This document shows, one piece after another, positions 35,080 through 44,351 of a DNA stretch of 64,000 bases. The position numbers and the translations under genes were made by a program. The stretch lies in contig JBAXHT010000002.1 in assembly GCA_037138755.1 (NCBI GenBank), positions 372,001-436,000 of the forward strand, written 5' to 3'. The DNA is from Armatimonadota bacterium. GTDB lineage: Bacteria; Armatimonadota; Fimbriimonadia; Fimbriimonadales; Fimbriimonadaceae. Below the pieces are notes generated by a model. It made no database searches. It was not told the DNA's origin and was given only the letters and a program-made list of their open reading frames with translations. Numbering within the stretch: the stretch's first letter is position 1; the number at the start of each line of letters is the position of its first letter.

Positions 35080-36411
35080 CTAGCTTACGGCAGACGTCAG
35101 CCCGGTCACGGCATCCTCAAAACTTGAACCCTCCGCTTTTGCTTGGCGAAGGAATTTGTTGATGCCATCGATCGATTCGATTGCTTTGTCGGTCAGGGGG
35201 CGGGCGCCTTTTTTATAGGCCCCAATCGAGACCAGGTCCTCTACGTCGTTGTAAGCCGCCATCAATTCCCGAACATCGGTGGCCGCCTGAATCTGTTCGG
35301 GTCCAACCACAAAAGGCATCGTTCGGGAAAGACTATTCAAGATGTCAATCGGCGGATAGTGCCCTCGCGAGGTGAGTTTGCGGTTCAGGACGATGTGGCC
35401 GTCCAAGATACCGCGAGTGGCGTCGGCGATTGGCTCGTTGGTGTCGTCTCCGTCGACAAGAACTGTATACAGAGCCGTAATCGCACCCTTCGGTCCCATT
35501 CCGGCTCGCTCCATCAAGCGGGGCAGCAGAGCAAACACCGACGGCGTGTAGCCCTTCGTCGAAGGCGGCTCGCCGATAGCAAGACCAACTTCCCTTTGCG
35601 CCATGGCGAATCTGGTCACTGAGTCCATCATCAGAAGAACTGACTTGCCTTGATCTCTAAACCCCTCGGCCAGAGCGGTCGCGGTCAGCGCGGCTTTAAT
35701 ACGGACCAAAGCAGGCTGCTCGCCCGTAGCACAAACGATAATCGACCGTTTCAGACCCTCTTCACCCAGGTCGTTCTCCATGAACTCGCGGACTTCCCTA
35801 CCACGCTCACCAACCAGGCAGATAATGTTAATCTCCGCCTCACAGTTCCGCGCAATCATGCCCAGCAGTGTCGACTTTCCAACGCCCGAGCCCGCGAAGA
35901 TGCCCATCCTCTGGCCCTCGCCTAGCGTCAACATTCCATCAATCGCCCTCACGCCTGTCGCCAATGGCTTTTCAATCATGCGCCGAGTCATGGCGTTCGG
36001 AGGGTTTGCGGTCACGGGATAGTAAACATCCGCCTCGATCGCCGGCCCTCCATCCATCGGCTGACCCAAACCATCCAAAACGCGTCCCAACATCGACTCG
36101 GAGATTGGTACGGATAAGCACTGCCCGGTAGATTCCACCAAGTCTCCCGCCCGGATGCCATCGAGGTCACCCAAGGGCATCAGCAAGACTGTGTTGTCTC
36201 GAAAGCCAACCACCTCAACGGGGACATTGCGAGTCTCGCCGTTCATGCCGTCGGTTTTGATGTGGCACAGGTCGCCCACCCTGGCAATCGGTCCGTTGGA
36301 CTCAATTACCAACCCAACCACCTTGCTGACTCGGCCCGAAAGACGATAGGAAGGAGCGTTCATCGCGGCAAATTTCAGCCGAGTGAATCGAGGTTCACGA
36401 ATCTGAATCAT
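35080..36411 (-). CDS. fliI: Flagellum-specific ATPase FliI
   Basis: Hexameric ATPase that energises the flagellar type III export apparatus. The 443-residue protein has the F1-beta-like core: Walker A GIFAGSGVGKSTLLGMI, VCLVGERGREVREFMENDLG-type loop (residues about 195-215), Walker B LLMMDSVTRFAMAQRE and GEPPSTKGYTPSVFALLPRL. Seventh and last gene of the operon; its ATG overlaps the fliH stop by 4 bp. FliJ does not follow; a hairpin terminator does. Confidence 0.96.
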   Translation of the reverse strand: MIQIREPRFTRLKFAAMNAPSYRLSGRVSKVVGLVIESNGPIARVGDLCHIKTDGMNGETRNVPVEVVGFRDNTVLLMPLGDLDGIRAGDLVESTGQCLSVPISESMLGRVLDGLGQPMDGGPAIEADVYYPVTANPPNAMTRRMIEKPLATGVRAIDGMLTLGEGQRMGIFAGSGVGKSTLLGMIARNCEAEINIICLVGERGREVREFMENDLGEEGLKRSIIVCATGEQPALVRIKAALTATALAEGFRDQGKSVLLMMDSVTRFAMAQREVGLAIGEPPSTKGYTPSVFALLPRLMERAGMGPKGAITALYTVLVDGDDTNEPIADATRGILDGHIVLNRKLTSRGHYPPIDILNSLSRTMPFVVGPEQIQAATDVRELMAAYNDVEDLVSIGAYKKGARPLTDKAIESIDGINKFLRQAKAEGSSFEDAVTGLTSAVS

Positions 36412-37082
36412 GCTGCGTTCCGAAACTCGTTATCGATCAACTCAAGCCGGGTCTGCACGGTGGCGTCGATGATGCCAGCATCCGTCTCAACGACTACTCC
36501 GCTCCGAATCGAGTGATCCTGGACGATCTCGATGTTCTCAAGCTGACGGGACTGCATCACCAGCGCCTCGCGATGGCTCTCGAAAAGCGCAAAGTCGGAG
36601 GGGTTGATCATAATCCTAGCCCGACGCGCGTGGGTCACATGCTCCAAAACGTCTTTCGCAATCTCGAGCGCGTAATGCTTGTTAATTTCTAGCTCTGCCG
36701 CAAGGATCTGTCGGACGACCTCCATCGACATTTCGGTCAAGACTTCTTCCGATTGCTCGAACCAGGAAATCACGGCTTGCTCGAACTCCTGTCGCAATGT
36801 TTCCCAATCAGCAAAAAATTGCCTCGCTTCGATTTTCCGGTCGGCTTCCGCCTGATTTTGGGCCATGATCAATCCCGCGCTTCGCCCTTCGTTGCTCCCT
36901 GCCTTGAGGCCGTTTTCGTAGCCAGCGTTGTAGCCGTCTTCGTAGCCCTTTTCCTTTAGGAGATCAACTTGATCTGAAAGGCGATTCGAGACGCGCTTTA
37001 GATCGGCAGATAAACGAGGAATCTGACCAAACAGTTGGTCCTGGTTCAGGCTTTGAAACCCGCTCGTGACGACGTTAGACAA
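36408..37082 (-). CDS. fliH: Flagellar export ATPase regulator FliH
   Basis: A 224-residue FliH-type stator protein that binds FliI. It has the Gly-zipper-like region YEDGYNAGYENGLKAGSNEG (GxxxG repeats), a coiled coil, and the C-terminal V-ATPase-E-like domain (MEVVRQILAAELEINKHYAL). Identification rests on these plus its place between fliG and fliI with overlapping ends (8 bp with fliG, 4 bp with fliI). Confidence 0.9.
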   Translation of the reverse strand: MSNVVTSGFQSLNQDQLFGQIPRLSADLKRVSNRLSDQVDLLKEKGYEDGYNAGYENGLKAGSNEGRSAGLIMAQNQAEADRKIEARQFFADWETLRQEFEQAVISWFEQSEEVLTEMSMEVVRQILAAELEINKHYALEIAKDVLEHVTHARRARIMINPSDFALFESHREALVMQSRQLENIEIVQDHSIRSGVVVETDAGIIDATVQTRLELIDNEFRNAA

Positions 37083-38094
37083 TCATCTCCTCCTCGCCGC
37101 CTCGGCTCAGAACAATTTCGCCTGACTCTTCGAGCTTACGGATAATCGCCACAACTTTCTGTTGGCCCTCTTCGACAACCTTTGTTCGCACCGGCCCCAT
37201 GAACTCCATGTCTTCCTTCAGCATTGCAACCGCACGGTCTGACATGTTGGTGAAGATTTTCTGGGCAACTTCTGGCTTACTACCCTTGAGAGCCGTCGCC
37301 AAATCCTTCATATCAACTTCACGCATCACCGCCTGAATCGCGCGGTCGTCGAGCTGAATAATGTCCTCAAAGACAAACATCATGCCCTTGATGACATCGG
37401 CAAGCTCAGGTTCGTTCGCCTCCAACATCTCGATAATCGTTCGCTCAGTAGTTCTATCCACTCGGTTCAGGAGGTCGACCAGTGCTTTGGGACCACCAGC
37501 TTGAGTCATCTCCTGCGAGAGAACGCTTGAAATCTTCTTCTCCAGAACTTGCTCGACCTTCTTGATCACTTCAGGAGGCGTTTGCTCCATCATGGCAATC
37601 CGGCCGGCGACGTCTCCCCGAAGTTCCTGGGGGAGCTTTCCGATAATTACCGCTGCGCTCTGCATCGGCATGTAGCTCAGAACCAACGCAATGGTCTGTG
37701 GATGCTCATCTTGGATGAAGCTGATCACCTGGTGGGGATCTGCTTTCTTAAGGAATTCGAACGGCAAGACCTGCATCGCTGACATGATCTTGCTAAGAAT
37801 CTCATTTGCCCGATTGGCACCGAACGCTGACTCAAGAACTGCTCGAGCGTTGGCAATACCACCCTCTGCGATAAAGTCTTGAGCAATTGCAAGCTCATAG
37901 AACTCACTTATAACCGCCTCTCGAATTTCGGGGAACACCTTTTCCATTCGAGCGACTTCTAGCGCAAGGAGCTCGATTTCCGCTTCCGAGAGATGCTTGA
38001 CGATATCGCCCGCGATCTCGGGACCCAAGACCATCATCAGCACTGCAGCCTTGGTCTTATTCGGCAACTCTTTCATTTTTGCTGTCGTAGACAT
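37075..38094 (-). CDS. fliG: Flagellar motor switch protein FliG
   Basis: C-ring protein that takes torque from MotA and attaches to FliF. The 339-residue protein contains KTKAAVLMMVLGPEIAGDIV, the middle EHPQTIALVLSYMPMQSAAV (EHPQT motif), and the C-terminal domain MFVFEDIIQLDDRAIQAVMR with the charged torque helix. Length normal. It ends 8 bp inside fliH and starts 4 bp after the fliF stop. Confidence 0.97.
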   Translation of the reverse strand: MSTTAKMKELPNKTKAAVLMMVLGPEIAGDIVKHLSEAEIELLALEVARMEKVFPEIREAVISEFYELAIAQDFIAEGGIANARAVLESAFGANRANEILSKIMSAMQVLPFEFLKKADPHQVISFIQDEHPQTIALVLSYMPMQSAAVIIGKLPQELRGDVAGRIAMMEQTPPEVIKKVEQVLEKKISSVLSQEMTQAGGPKALVDLLNRVDRTTERTIIEMLEANEPELADVIKGMMFVFEDIIQLDDRAIQAVMREVDMKDLATALKGSKPEVAQKIFTNMSDRAVAMLKEDMEFMGPVRTKVVEEGQQKVVAIIRKLEESGEIVLSRGGEEEMIV

Positions 38095-38098
38095 CTTC

Positions 38099-39799
38099 TT
38101 AAACCTCCGCTAGCCAAGTTTTGATGAGCATGGCCGTAGGCTCAGGTCGGTCCTTTGCCATCTGTTTGATGGCGGCAAGGTGAACAGATTTCTTCTCTGC
38201 AATCTTTTCGACTTCCATGACCGCGCCATTGTCCCGATAGATGATTCCGCCCTCAGCAAGCTGGGCTAGCTCCTCCTCGGTGTACTTGGCCAAGTTGTTT
38301 TGCAGGTCCTGAGCGTGTTGCTCAGCCGGAACCAAGCCAGGCTGCTGTCCGATCATCGCGTAGTTCGCCGGAATCTGGCCGTTAACTAACGGAACGCTGA
38401 TCGTCTGACCGTCAGCTAGGACGATTGAGGTCGATTGAGCAACTGGCTTCATCTTGCCGAGCTGCTTCACGACCATCACACCGATGACCAGGAGGGCTGC
38501 GATTGGCAAGAGAGCCATCATCTGCTGCAACTTTGCCCCGGACTCGGCTTGAGCAACCGATTTCTCAACGGCCGACTTGACCGTCTCGTCGAACTTAACT
38601 GGCGTCACCTTAGTCTCAAGGATCGTATCACCGGTTTTCTTTTCTGAGTCCACAAACTGCTTCACCTGGGCGACAAACTCGTCCGCCTTAGCCTCTTGCC
38701 CTTCTGGGAATCCGGAGGTGTTGGCGGCAACGTTGATCACCATTGACTGGATGCTGCCTACCGCCTTGTTCGAGTGAGTCTCAATCTGAGTGGTGTTCGG
38801 CTGCAGTTGCTCGACCTTTGAAGAATAGGCACCTTCTTTGTCCCCCGTGTCTGAATTTGCAGGTGCTCCAATGTTTGCAGCGGAACCTGCGGCACCACCG
38901 GCGGGCTTCTTGCCAGCACCCATCTTTTCTTCCATCGACTTAAGCGCAACACCCTTCTTGACGATGTTCTCAGTCTTTCGAACCTCGTTTTCATCCAGGT
39001 TCACCGTCGCCCGCACACTGACCCGAGTCTTGCCAGGTCCAAAAATCGCGTCCAGATTATTCTGAATCCGCTGCTCCTCCTTGCGTGCCACAGACTGCTC
39101 AAGCTCAATCTTGGAAGAAGCTAGAGCATCCGAAGAACTGCTATCGCTACCACTAAACAGCGGGATGGACTTCTCATCCAAAACCACGACATTCTTCATG
39201 TCCATCCCGTCAACCGAGTGAGACACCAACATCGCGATCCCCCGGGCCTGATCTCGAGTGATCGAGCCGGTCCCGTTGGTGACGAGGTTAACGCTCGCGG
39301 AAGGCGGTCGCTGCTGATCGCCAAATGGTGATGGATCGCCTAAAGTGATGTGGACTCGTGCCGAACGGACGCCAGGGTTTGTCTCAACAGATCGGGCCAG
39401 CTCACCTTCGGCAATCGCCTTCAATCGCTCACGCTCCTTCGCCGGAGTGTCCGATAAGCTCATGTCGGCCAAATTTTCGTAACCCATGTGAGCGGACTTC
39501 GGAACCTTCCCAGCCGCCGTTAAGTTCATTCGCAGCTGAGCAACCTTATCCGATGGCACTTCGACCGCACCAGGCATGTCGTACTTTACATTGATTCCCT
39601 GAGCCTGAAGCTCGGTGACCATAGCGGCCTTATCGACCTCCGACAAGCCGCCGTACAACATGTCGTACTTGGGCCGCGAGGCGAACGAGAATACTCCGCC
39701 AAGCAAAAGGACAAAGAGCATCACTCCGCCCAGCGTCGTATAACGCTGAGTCGGACTCGACTCCGTCCACCAATTCTTCAACCGATCAATAAGTGCCAT
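38099..39799 (-). CDS. fliF: Flagellar MS-ring protein FliF
   Basis: Forms the MS ring in the inner membrane. The 566-residue protein has two membrane helices (YTTLGGVMLFVLLLGGVFSF near residue 20 and MMALLPIAALLVIGVMVV near 435), the ring-building motifs (MLYGGLSEVDKAAMVTELQA; RSVETNPGVRSARVHITLGD) and the cytosolic C-terminal tail that binds FliG. The periplasmic linker between rings (about residues 270-330) is Gly/Ala-rich. Confidence 0.96.
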   Translation of the reverse strand: MALIDRLKNWWTESSPTQRYTTLGGVMLFVLLLGGVFSFASRPKYDMLYGGLSEVDKAAMVTELQAQGINVKYDMPGAVEVPSDKVAQLRMNLTAAGKVPKSAHMGYENLADMSLSDTPAKERERLKAIAEGELARSVETNPGVRSARVHITLGDPSPFGDQQRPPSASVNLVTNGTGSITRDQARGIAMLVSHSVDGMDMKNVVVLDEKSIPLFSGSDSSSSDALASSKIELEQSVARKEEQRIQNNLDAIFGPGKTRVSVRATVNLDENEVRKTENIVKKGVALKSMEEKMGAGKKPAGGAAGSAANIGAPANSDTGDKEGAYSSKVEQLQPNTTQIETHSNKAVGSIQSMVINVAANTSGFPEGQEAKADEFVAQVKQFVDSEKKTGDTILETKVTPVKFDETVKSAVEKSVAQAESGAKLQQMMALLPIAALLVIGVMVVKQLGKMKPVAQSTSIVLADGQTISVPLVNGQIPANYAMIGQQPGLVPAEQHAQDLQNNLAKYTEEELAQLAEGGIIYRDNGAVMEVEKIAEKKSVHLAAIKQMAKDRPEPTAMLIKTWLAEV

Positions 39800-39840
39800 T
39801 GTTGGGTCCTAAACAGGAAGCCAACGCCGCATAGAAATAA

Positions 39841-40152
39841 CTAGACCTGCATTCTTGAAAGCTCTTGATAAGCCTCAAGAACCTTATTCCTAACCGCCAT
39901 GGTGAGCTGCAGCGAAGTGCCAGCTTTCTCCATCGCGACCATAACGTCCTGAATTTCTATACCGCGTCGACCCGTCATGAAGCCCTCACGTATGTCGCCC
40001 GCTTTCGCTTGCGAATCGTTCACTTCTCCAATGACGTCCATCAACATCTGGGCAAAATCACTGCCCTGGCTCTTCCCCGCTGACTGAGTCGCAGTCCCAA
40101 GCGAACCCTTATCTAGGGCCTGCTCGATTGCGGGGTTAGACGAAATCCTCAT
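39841..40152 (-). CDS. fliE: Flagellar hook-basal body complex protein FliE
   Basis: A 103-residue rod-base adaptor between the MS ring and the rod. DFAQMLMDVIGEVNDSQAKA and the C-terminal MVAMEKAGTSLQLTMAVRNK then VLEAYQELSRMQV are the family signature. Spacing to flgC is 19 bp and to fliF 41 bp. Confidence 0.95.
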   Translation of the reverse strand: MRISSNPAIEQALDKGSLGTATQSAGKSQGSDFAQMLMDVIGEVNDSQAKAGDIREGFMTGRRGIEIQDVMVAMEKAGTSLQLTMAVRNKVLEAYQELSRMQV

Positions 40153-40171
40153 GTGCTACTTTAGGTTTCGG

Positions 40172-40573
40172 TTAGGCTTTGCCAATCTGGAGGGCGGAAT
40201 TCATCATTCCTTTCGCGCTGTTAAAAGCCGCGATGTTCGCCTCATAAGCTCGGCTCGCTCCGATCATATCGACCATTTCACTGATCGGATCGATATTGCT
40301 CATCGTGACCATGCCTTTTTCGTTGGCAAACGGGTGACCTGGTTCGTACTTCATCTGGAAGTCGTGCTCCATGTCGTTCTCCACGCCATCGATCTTCACA
40401 CCATTTTCAGAGGCGGTTAAGACAACTGCCCGACGCCGATATCCCTCTTCACCGGGTCGAGCGACCGAGTTAGCGTTTGCCAAGTTGCTCGAAATAGTGT
40501 CCATACGAAACCGCTCGGCGGTGAGTCCGGTGGTGCTGTAGCGCATTGCGTCGGCAAGTGATCCTATTCTCAT
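40172..40573 (-). CDS. flgC: Flagellar basal-body rod protein FlgC
   Basis: A 133-residue proximal rod protein. The N-terminus TGLTAERFRMDTISSNLANA has the conserved rod/hook motif (SSNLANA), and the C-terminus ISEMVDMIGASRAYEANIAA the matching coiled-coil half. Seven bp after flgB. Confidence 0.96.
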   Translation of the reverse strand: MRIGSLADAMRYSTTGLTAERFRMDTISSNLANANSVARPGEEGYRRRAVVLTASENGVKIDGVENDMEHDFQMKYEPGHPFANEKGMVTMSNIDPISEMVDMIGASRAYEANIAAFNSAKGMMNSALQIGKA

Positions 40574-40580
40574 CTAATCG

Positions 40581-40961
40581 TTACCTTCCTTCCCTGATGA
40601 CGGATTTGAGCCCGGTGAAATAACGGCTCGTGAGTTCTGTGAGGGCATTAAATCGGTGCTCCGTCTCGGCGATCGACATGACCTCGCGCTCGACATCCAC
40701 GTTGTTGCCATCAAGCCGGAGCGAGCTGTCATTCTCCGAGTTTCGGGCCTTCCCGCGCTGAAATGCCATGTCAATCTCGTCACCATCTCCGCCCATTGCT
40801 TCTTTGAGCTGGAGATTGAAATCCATGTCCTCGCGCTTGTAGTTGGGCACGTTGACGTTTGCCAAGTTCTTCATCAGCATCCCCTGACGTTCTGTTGCCA
40901 GGTTCATCGCCTTGTTCAGGCGATCCGATGTCGGTCCAAAAATATTATCCAGATAAGCCAC
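40581..40961 (-). CDS. flgB: Flagellar basal-body rod protein FlgB
   Basis: A 126-residue proximal rod protein and first gene of the flgBC-fliEFGHI operon. It shows LNKAMNLATERQGMLMKNLA then NVNVPNYKREDMDF, and MSIAETEHRFNALTELTSRY. Start is GTG at 40961, with GGAAGGGAA upstream as a ribosome-binding site. Confidence 0.95.
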   Translation of the reverse strand: MAYLDNIFGPTSDRLNKAMNLATERQGMLMKNLANVNVPNYKREDMDFNLQLKEAMGGDGDEIDMAFQRGKARNSENDSSLRLDGNNVDVEREVMSIAETEHRFNALTELTSRYFTGLKSVIREGR

Positions 40962-41251
40962 GGCTGTTCCCTTCCGTGCATCCCTGCTGGTTCAACGCCC
41001 ACCCATCCGTAGGTGCGCTACTTTGGTTATCGGAGAGGTTTCGATTTTCTGGAGTGGGTGGAGTGCGCGATGCAAGCCGCGAATTCACTTTGGTCTCCGA
41101 TTGACTCGTTTCTGGGCACCACATCCTCTGGCCCTCGCCAATCAAACTCCGAAACCGAACTGTAAAAGTCCACCGAGCGAAGCGAGCCCAGCTATCCAAG
41201 CAAGCCGCAAACCCCGAAACACCACCAAACCGGGGCGGGTGGGTGGGAACG
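40962..41251. other. Upstream region of the flagellar operon, no gene
   Basis: About 290 bp without a plausible gene. On the minus strand TCCGATAA (41026-41033) resembles the sigma-28 -10 (GCCGATAA), but the expected TAAA -35 is not at the right distance, so no promoter is called. The segment is rich in short G/C tracts. Confidence 0.4.
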
Positions 41252-41274
41252 GGCGCGATCAGAATGATCGCGCC
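41252..41274 (-). terminator. Hairpin after small membrane-protein gene
   Basis: GGCGCGATCA (41252-41261) and TGATCGCGCC (41265-41274) form a perfect 10-bp stem with a 3-nt loop, 11 bp after the stop of the gene at 41286-41576. The following T content is weak, so it could be a processing or factor-independent terminator of low strength. Confidence 0.6.
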
Positions 41275-41285
41275 AGTTCTTCAAC

Positions 41286-41576
41286 TTAAAGCTTTCGCCC
41301 CGCCTTCTTCACGAACACCCAGCAAAGCGCCCCTGGCGCTAGCATGCAGCCCAGAGCCGACGTGATCACAAAATACGGATACTTACCAACCAACAGCCCG
41401 ATTCCGCCACCTACAATTGCCGACAAAATGCAGCCAAAACCCAGGAAACAACCATCCGTCTCGCTCTGGGCCGCTCGACCGAGTTTCTGAGCATAGATGT
41501 AGAACCCGATGGCACTGCTCAGCCAGCTAAAGCCGAGCAGGAAGTACGCGCCGCCGGTGCTGAGGAATCCGTTCAA
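41286..41576 (-). CDS. Small membrane protein of unknown function
   Basis: A 96-residue protein with three hydrophobic segments (YFLLGFSWLSSAIGFYIYA; CFLGFGCILSAIVGGGIGLL; YFVITSALGCMLAPGALCWV) and a basic C-terminus. TTG start at 41576 directly after the stop of the M20 peptidase gene, so the two are probably co-transcribed. No family recognised; homologues, if any, would decide whether it is real. Confidence 0.55.
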   Translation of the reverse strand: MNGFLSTGGAYFLLGFSWLSSAIGFYIYAQKLGRAAQSETDGCFLGFGCILSAIVGGGIGLLVGKYPYFVITSALGCMLAPGALCWVFVKKAGRKL

Positions 41577-41577
41577 T

Positions 41578-42966
41578 CTACACCGTTGCCAGCCGATAAA
41601 GAATCGCCGCGTAAATCCGGCTCATCTTGTAAAGCGACTCAATCGCTAGCCGCTCATCGGTCTGGTGCGCTTCTCCGTCGCCGAGCCAGCCAGTGCCAAT
41701 CGAAATCGTATTCGGAACAGCTCGCGCATAGGTTCCACCGCCCATCGTCTGCGGCTCCTTCATATCGCCGGTTTGCTCACGATACACGTCCACAATTGTC
41801 TGAACCATCGGATGATCCTTGGGGAAGTACAGCGAAGGAGAATCTCGTTCTACTGCCACGGACCAAGCTGAACCCAGTTTCACCATTTTCGCCTCAGCCA
41901 ACGCCAACAACTCTGATCCCTTCCAAGTGGCCGGATAGCGAACGTTTGCTAGCAAGTGCGCTGCGCCGTCGGAGAACGATACAACTCCAATGTTGCAAGT
42001 GAGATCGCCCGTCGCGTCGTCCCGGCCATGGATGCCGAGCCCAACGCCGCTAGGATGGAACGCCTCAAGGAAGTCATCAAAGAACTGCTGATGACTCAGA
42101 GGGCAGATCGCTAGAAGCAACCGGGCGACCCGAGTCGCCGCATTATCGCCGTAAAACGGTGTCGACCCATGCGCTGCCTTACCAAAGGCGTCGAGGATCA
42201 GCTCATTTCCGGACCAGGCAAAGGTGATATTTTGATCCCAGTTATCCGCCAGTTTCGACTCAACATGCGCCCGGACCTCTGTGCCAACCTCAACAACGGC
42301 CCGGCAAGAGTCGATCACAATATTGGGCCGCTGTCCGCCCTCAAACGCAGTCAGCTCAAACGGCCCACCGGGCACTTTGATCGAGACGAGCAGATCTCCT
42401 ATTCCCTTCTCACCGTGATAACAGGGCCAACCCGAGTCGGGGGCAATCCCGTACGTCGGAGCCTCTTCGGTCTTCACATACCGCTCGACGCATCCGAACC
42501 CGCTCTCCTCATCACAGCCAAACGCCGCTCGGAAGCGAACACCAAGATCGGGGAAACACTCTTTGATCGCACGAAGGGCAAAGTATGAAGCAATCGTCGG
42601 GCCTTTGTCATCCACGGCGCCACGAGCATAGATGTAGCCGCCGTCGATCTCCGCTCCAAAAGGCTCGTGCTTCCAGCCCGGCCCAACCGGCACCACATCG
42701 ATATGACCCAACGTCATCACCAACCGATCGCCCGACCCAAAATCGGCGTAGCCCAAATGACCTTCCAAGTCCGTCGTCTTCATGCCATGGCTCTGCGCTA
42801 GGTTGAGCATGAAGTCTAGAGCTTCGCGATTGCCTTTTCCGTAAGGTGCATTTGGCTCGGCAGGACCCTCAATCGTATTGAACCGAAGTATCGACTGAGT
42901 TGTCTCAAGAAGTTCTTGTTCATGATCTTTCAACCATGCATGCAGTGTCTCAACGGGAGTGGACAT
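41578..42966 (-). CDS. M20-family metallodipeptidase (PepV-like)
   Basis: A 462-residue di-zinc aminodipeptidase. Zinc and catalytic motifs are in order: MTLGHIDVVPVGPGW (His ligand, catalytic Asp), YARGAVDDKGPTIAS (bridging Asp), FGCDEESGFGCVE (general-base Glu and ligand Glu), APDSGWPCYHGEKG (Asp ligand) and GGGTYARAVPNTISIG near the C-terminus (where the last His-ligand region lies in WLGDGEAHQTDER). The lid domain inserted at about 190-310 fits PepV/carnosinase-like enzymes. Cytosolic; hydrolyses dipeptides. Confidence 0.92.
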   Translation of the reverse strand: MSTPVETLHAWLKDHEQELLETTQSILRFNTIEGPAEPNAPYGKGNREALDFMLNLAQSHGMKTTDLEGHLGYADFGSGDRLVMTLGHIDVVPVGPGWKHEPFGAEIDGGYIYARGAVDDKGPTIASYFALRAIKECFPDLGVRFRAAFGCDEESGFGCVERYVKTEEAPTYGIAPDSGWPCYHGEKGIGDLLVSIKVPGGPFELTAFEGGQRPNIVIDSCRAVVEVGTEVRAHVESKLADNWDQNITFAWSGNELILDAFGKAAHGSTPFYGDNAATRVARLLLAICPLSHQQFFDDFLEAFHPSGVGLGIHGRDDATGDLTCNIGVVSFSDGAAHLLANVRYPATWKGSELLALAEAKMVKLGSAWSVAVERDSPSLYFPKDHPMVQTIVDVYREQTGDMKEPQTMGGGTYARAVPNTISIGTGWLGDGEAHQTDERLAIESLYKMSRIYAAILYRLATV

Positions 42967-43126
42967 CTCCGGAGTTTACTTTGGATGGAGGACGGCACTG
43001 GGCGCAGGCGGTTGAATTCGCACCCGCACCGTCCGAACCTATCATTCCGAGTTCGCCACCAGTACCACCCGGTAAGGATGACAGGTCAAGCGTGACAACC
43101 CCAGAACCTGGTATCTACTACAGGAT

Positions 43127-44260
43127 ATGTCATTCGAGCGGGCTCTAACTCTGCATCGCAACTACTTCGGAGTTGAACCTAAAGCGGCAGTGTTTGCACC
43201 CGGACGAATCAACCTCATTGGCGAGCATACGGACTACAACGGCGGATTCGTAATGCCTTGCGCCATCGATCGAGGCATCTGGGTAGTCGGCAGAATCGTT
43301 GACGGCGAGTCTAAATTGATGTCCGATTCCGCTGGTCCCGGAAAGCCATTCGACTCCGCGAACCCGGATCGAAAGCCCACCGGCTGGGCAAAATATCCTG
43401 CAGGAATGGCAAGTGTGCTGACCGAGCCATTTGGCATAATGCCTAACATCGAGGCAACCGTCGTGAGCAACCTCCCCATGGGGAGTGGCGTCAGTAGCAG
43501 CGCCGCGATGGAACTTGCCTTCGCCAAGCTTTACCAAGCTCTTACCGGTTTTGAAGCGAGCGCAAAGCAGCTTGCCCTCTTGGGTCAGAAGTGCGAGAAC
43601 CAGTATGTTGGGGTCAACTGCGGAATCATGGATCAGATGGCATCTGCCTGTGGGAAAAAGAACCACGCCATCTGCATTGACACGCGGTCTTTGGAAATTG
43701 AATACGCACCCGTCGATCCATCGCTCGCCGTCGTTCTGCTCGATACAAAAAAGCCAAGAGCACTCACGGACTCCGCATACAACGAACGACGATCTCAGTG
43801 TGAGGCAGCCGCAGCGGCAATTGGAGTCCCACAGCTGCGAGACGCAAACTTGGAAATGCTCCTTGCCAAAAAGAGCGAGCTGAACCACGTCACTTTCCGC
43901 CGTGCCCGCCATGTCGTCACCGAAGACGCACGTTCAATTGCCTTCAAGTCGGCCCTTGCCACCCGGGACCGCAACGGCATTTTCGCGTTGATGAAAGGCT
44001 CCCACGACTCGCTTCGGGACGACTATGAAGTCTCTTGCGCCGAACTTGATGCAATGGTCAACGCCGCCTGGCTAGCACCGGGCGTCTTTGGGGCTCGGAT
44101 GACCGGAGCCGGGTTCGGCGGGGCTTGCGTCGCCTTGGTGGCCCGCGATGAAGTCGAAGACTTCTGCATTTCAGTGCTCCCGATCTACAAGAAGAACACG
44201 GGCAAGGACGGAGAGGCAATCGTCTGCGGAATCGATGACGGGGCCCGGGTCTTGTCATAG
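43127..44260 (+). CDS. galK: Galactokinase
   Basis: GHMP kinase that phosphorylates galactose at C1. The 377-residue protein has the galactokinase signature GRINLIGEHTDYNGGFVMP, the ATP loop LPMGSGVSSSAAMELA, CGIMDQMASACG with the catalytic Asp, and ARMTGAGFGGACVALV. Length normal. No galT or galE is adjacent, so the Leloir genes are scattered. Start ATG at 43127 lies a few bases after TACTAC, again with no ribosome-binding site. Confidence 0.95.
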   Translation: MSFERALTLHRNYFGVEPKAAVFAPGRINLIGEHTDYNGGFVMPCAIDRGIWVVGRIVDGESKLMSDSAGPGKPFDSANPDRKPTGWAKYPAGMASVLTEPFGIMPNIEATVVSNLPMGSGVSSSAAMELAFAKLYQALTGFEASAKQLALLGQKCENQYVGVNCGIMDQMASACGKKNHAICIDTRSLEIEYAPVDPSLAVVLLDTKKPRALTDSAYNERRSQCEAAAAAIGVPQLRDANLEMLLAKKSELNHVTFRRARHVVTEDARSIAFKSALATRDRNGIFALMKGSHDSLRDDYEVSCAELDAMVNAAWLAPGVFGARMTGAGFGGACVALVARDEVEDFCISVLPIYKKNTGKDGEAIVCGIDDGARVLS

Positions 44261-44351
44261 TTTCTCATGACAGGAAGCTAAAGATTTCTACCGAGCTGGT
44301 GAAAGTGATGGGTCTGACCAATGATTGAGGAAACTAGGAGTCTCTTTAACG

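Noticed and set aside
41015-41050. A sigma-28 promoter for flgB suggested by TCCGATAA on the minus strand
   Set aside because: The -35 region at the required distance reads TCCAGAAA instead of TAAAGTTT; early basal-body genes are also not usually sigma-28 dependent.
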